Under the pieces are notes generated by a model that saw only the letters and a program-made list of their open reading frames with translations, had not been told where the DNA came from and did no database searches. This document shows positions 6,630 to 8,333 of a stretch of 8,333 nt of DNA, one piece after another. The stretch spans positions 1 through 8,333 of the forward strand of contig JADJDM010000026.1 of assembly GCA_016702705.1 (NCBI GenBank), in the 5' to 3' direction. Both the position numbers and the translations under genes were made by a program. Source of the stretch: Bacteroidota bacterium (GTDB taxonomy: Bacteria > Bacteroidota > Bacteroidia > B-17B0 > Aurantibacillaceae). Each line of letters starts with the position of its first letter. The stretch's first letter is position 1.

Positions 6630-7529
6630 AATGGAAGTGACCAGCTTTGGCTAGTTCGCAAAACAATATAAAACAAGCAACGCAGTGGTTATTAAGTCAC
6701 GTATTATGATGAAACTCGGCAAAACCTCGGTGGGGAAAGGGTAAATATAAAAATGGCAGACAGGTTGGTAAAAAAGTATCATTATACTCCTAACGGTGAT
6801 ATTGAAAGAAGGAATTACAAACGTAAAAAGGTAAAAGTTACCTATGACTATCCTCCAAGAAGTGCCGAGAAAAGGAATGATAAACTGATTTTATTAGATA
6901 CACTCTATCGATTTTATTTTACCGGCGAATGGAAATGTTACACAATTAAAAGGGGTTAAGTAAAATGGAATATTATGAAATTGGTGAGATTAAATGTTGT
7001 TCTTTTAAAACTACCGATACACCAAGCAATTTAACGATTCCATTGTGAAGGGGATTAAAGGCTTATATAACGATTTTATAAATGGAACGACTCCATTGCG
7101 TACGTACCCGAAACTATAGCAAGCAACGGAAATATCAACGCATTAAAAAAAATAGAAGCTGTAACTTTGATTCGAGTATTTTAGTAGAATGGATTTGATT
7201 ATTAAAAAATTTGGCTATCCTTCAAAAGAGATGGTAGCGCGAGGAGCACACCACTCTTTTTTATCATTAGTTCTTATGGCATCGAAATAAAGACAAGTAC
7301 TACGATTTAATTGTTGCACTGGGCAAAAGGGAATTCTTGATAAAAAAAGATGTTTCCTTTTTGTAGATAAAGTTAAAATTGCTCATAAATTACCGCAGGA
7401 TAGGAAACTCAATCTGCGTATACTAACAATTACGAAATGCTGTATTACCCAATTGAAGATATTAATACTGCGAACATTAAACGCAAAGTTGGTTTGGAAG
7501 ATTTAAAACGTAGAACTAAAATTTATTAA
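6630..7529 (+). CDS. MORN-repeat / DUF6624-type protein, frameshifted throughout
   Basis: Fragments in all three plus frames line up in family order. First come YYDE, then GKTSVGKG, YKNGRQVGKKVSLY and PNGDIERRNYK (about 6703-6820), a pattern of YwqK-like MORN variant repeats, then DTLYRFYFTGEWKCYTI and VEYYEIGEIK to about 7000. Next are QFNDSIVKGIKGLYNDF, SIAYVPETIASNGNINALKK and NFDSSILVEW. The last part, MDLIIKKFGYPSKEMV, KRCFLFVDKVKIAHKLPQ, a damaged GTQ near 7402-7413, and YYPIEDINTANIKRKVGLEDL to TAA at 7527-7529, fits DUF6624. The longest clean stretch is 6753-6959. The true start and any signal peptide are not readable. The function of DUF6624 is unknown. The gene converges on the YkgJ-like gene, with 10 bases between stops. 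Confidence 0.55.
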
Positions 7530-7539
7530 AGTACCATAA

Positions 7540-8031
7540 TTACCTAATCTCAATTTTCTTCAAACGCTCAACAATTTCCAATACAGCGGGGCAAACTAAG
7601 GATGTTTTTTGTGTGGAGTCTAATAACTGAAACATCTTTTTTCTATCTGTATGCGGATATTCTCTGCAAGCTATTGGTCTATCTTCATAAATCATACAGT
7701 AGTTTTCGTGTTGATCTAAAAGGCTGCAAGGGAGCAGTGTTTAAAACGTAATCACTATCCGAATCTATATGTAGGTACTTATCAATAAAAGCAGAAGGTT
7801 TCATTTTTAAACGCTTTGAAATGGCTTCAATATCTTTTTTGTTTAAAAACTGGACTCGTTGTTTTGCAACAATTGGCACATGTTAAACAATCTATTTCTT
7901 CAAACACTTCTTCATGCAAATCATAGAAAATGTTCGTCAAGTTTACGAGGATTTTTCTTTAATTTAGAAAGGAATTGTTTATTGTCGGCTTTGTTCTTTT
8001 CAGCTTTTTCGCGAAATTGTTCGAGGTTCAT
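7540..8031 (-). CDS. YkgJ-family cysteine-cluster protein, frameshifted
   Basis: It starts at ATG 8031 with MNLEQFREKAEKNKADNKQF and ends KKIEIR at TAA 7540-7542, about 164 residues. After a shift near 7922 it reads EEVFEEIDCLTCANCCKT, with the C-x2-C-x2-CC cluster at 7866-7889. A shift near 7850 leads to LNKKDIEAISKRLKMKPSAF and DKYLHIDSDSDYVLNTAP. A shift near 7730 gives CSLLDQHENYCMIYEDRP, IACREYPHTDRKKMFQLL and SLVCPAVLEIVERL. The spaced cysteines fit the CxxCxxxxCC family (PF03692), thought to bind Zn or Fe. Its role is unknown. The start lies six bases after the stop of the divIC-like gene, so the two are very likely one operon. Confidence 0.78.
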
Positions 8032-8037
8032 TGATGC

Positions 8038-8322
8038 TTATTTCTGGACAACAATAACGAATACATCCTCATTCTCTTTTTCATCAAGTAATTTTCGCGA
8101 GCAAATTTTCCAAGGCTTTTCGAATCGGTTTTGCAATTCGTTAATTTTATTTCGGTTGGTTTAATTGCTTCCAAATAATAATCGCTCTGCTTGCAGCTTT
8201 TACTTTGTTGCTCAAATCCATCTGAGCCGAAATATCGTTTTTATCGAAAAGGAAACCCACACAGCTAAAGCTACAACTGTGATTAGGTATTTGTTTTTAA
8301 AATGTTTTAAAACCTTTTTCAA
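8038..8322 (-). CDS. FtsB/DivIC-family cell-division protein (septum formation initiator), frameshifted
   Basis: About 95 residues. The N-terminus reads KKVLKHFKNKYLITVVALAV, then WVSF, a short cytoplasmic tail and a single membrane segment. After a shift come DKNDISAQMDLSNKVK, a heptad-like coiled coil (KLQAE, DYYLEAIK, INELQN), then FARENYLMKK and ENEDVFVIVVQK before TAA at 8038-8040. That is the order and length of Bacteroidota DivIC/FtsB proteins, which bridge FtsL and FtsQ/DivIB in the septum. The start is probably near 8322, where the sequence shows TTG; an ATG may have been misread or TTG may be real. At least four shifts occur in 285 bases. Loss of this gene would be expected to be lethal, so the shifts are likely errors. 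Confidence 0.72.
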
Positions 8323-8333
8323 TTAAAATAATA

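Noticed and set aside
7859..8164. Plus-strand frame of 101 codons, Ser/Phe-rich.
   Set aside because: It is antisense to the YkgJ and DivIC-like genes, whose motifs are unambiguous.

Overview
The window is AT-rich DNA that I attribute to the phylum Bacteroidota. The case rests on the protein families and their local sequence: a DivIC/FtsB-like gene next to a YkgJ-type cysteine-cluster gene, a very large TraB/GumN-family protein, a MORN/DUF6624 protein, a DUF4253 lipoprotein and a YjdJ/YjdI-like pair. It also fits the absence of strong Shine-Dalgarno sequences before the starts. Genus and order cannot be told from this sequence.

Layout. Positions 1-184 (+) hold the C-terminal end of a HAD-family hydrolase. 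Positions 185-2351 look like a small cassette block: a GIY-YIG nuclease gene (236-673), a long structured repeat (714-904), a DUF4253 lipoprotein gene (920-1621), a second copy of the repeat (1633-1816), a small membrane-protein gene on the minus strand (1849-2124), and a stretch whose right end resembles the right arm of the repeat (2305-2333). Next comes a two-gene unit for a YjdJ-like acetyltransferase and a YjdI-like 4Fe-4S protein (2352-2863). It converges on one very long minus-strand gene (2879 to about 6514) for a TraB/GumN-domain protein of roughly 1,200 residues. To its right are a plus-strand MORN-repeat/DUF6624 gene (about 6630-7529) and a minus-strand pair, divIC/ftsB-like then ykgJ-like (8322 to 7540).

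The most interesting element is the repeat pair at 714-904 and 1633-1816. Both copies begin with TAAC and end with GTTA, fold into the same long imperfect hairpin with an extrahelical AA, and carry a compensatory base-pair change in the stem. Each sits between compact, unrelated accessory genes. This is how integron attC sites and their gene cassettes behave, but no integrase is present and the outer boxes do not match the classical consensus. Each copy also contains an internal hairpin plus T-run, with an unrelated stem sequence in each, so the repeat may double as an intrinsic terminator.

Reading frames are intact from about 60 to 3150 and from 3200 to 4616, but broken again and again from about 4617 to the right end. 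The breaks are single- or double-base shifts in four unrelated genes on both strands, including a probable cell-division gene. I read this as uncorrected sequencing indels rather than gene decay, and I annotate the affected genes across the shifts.
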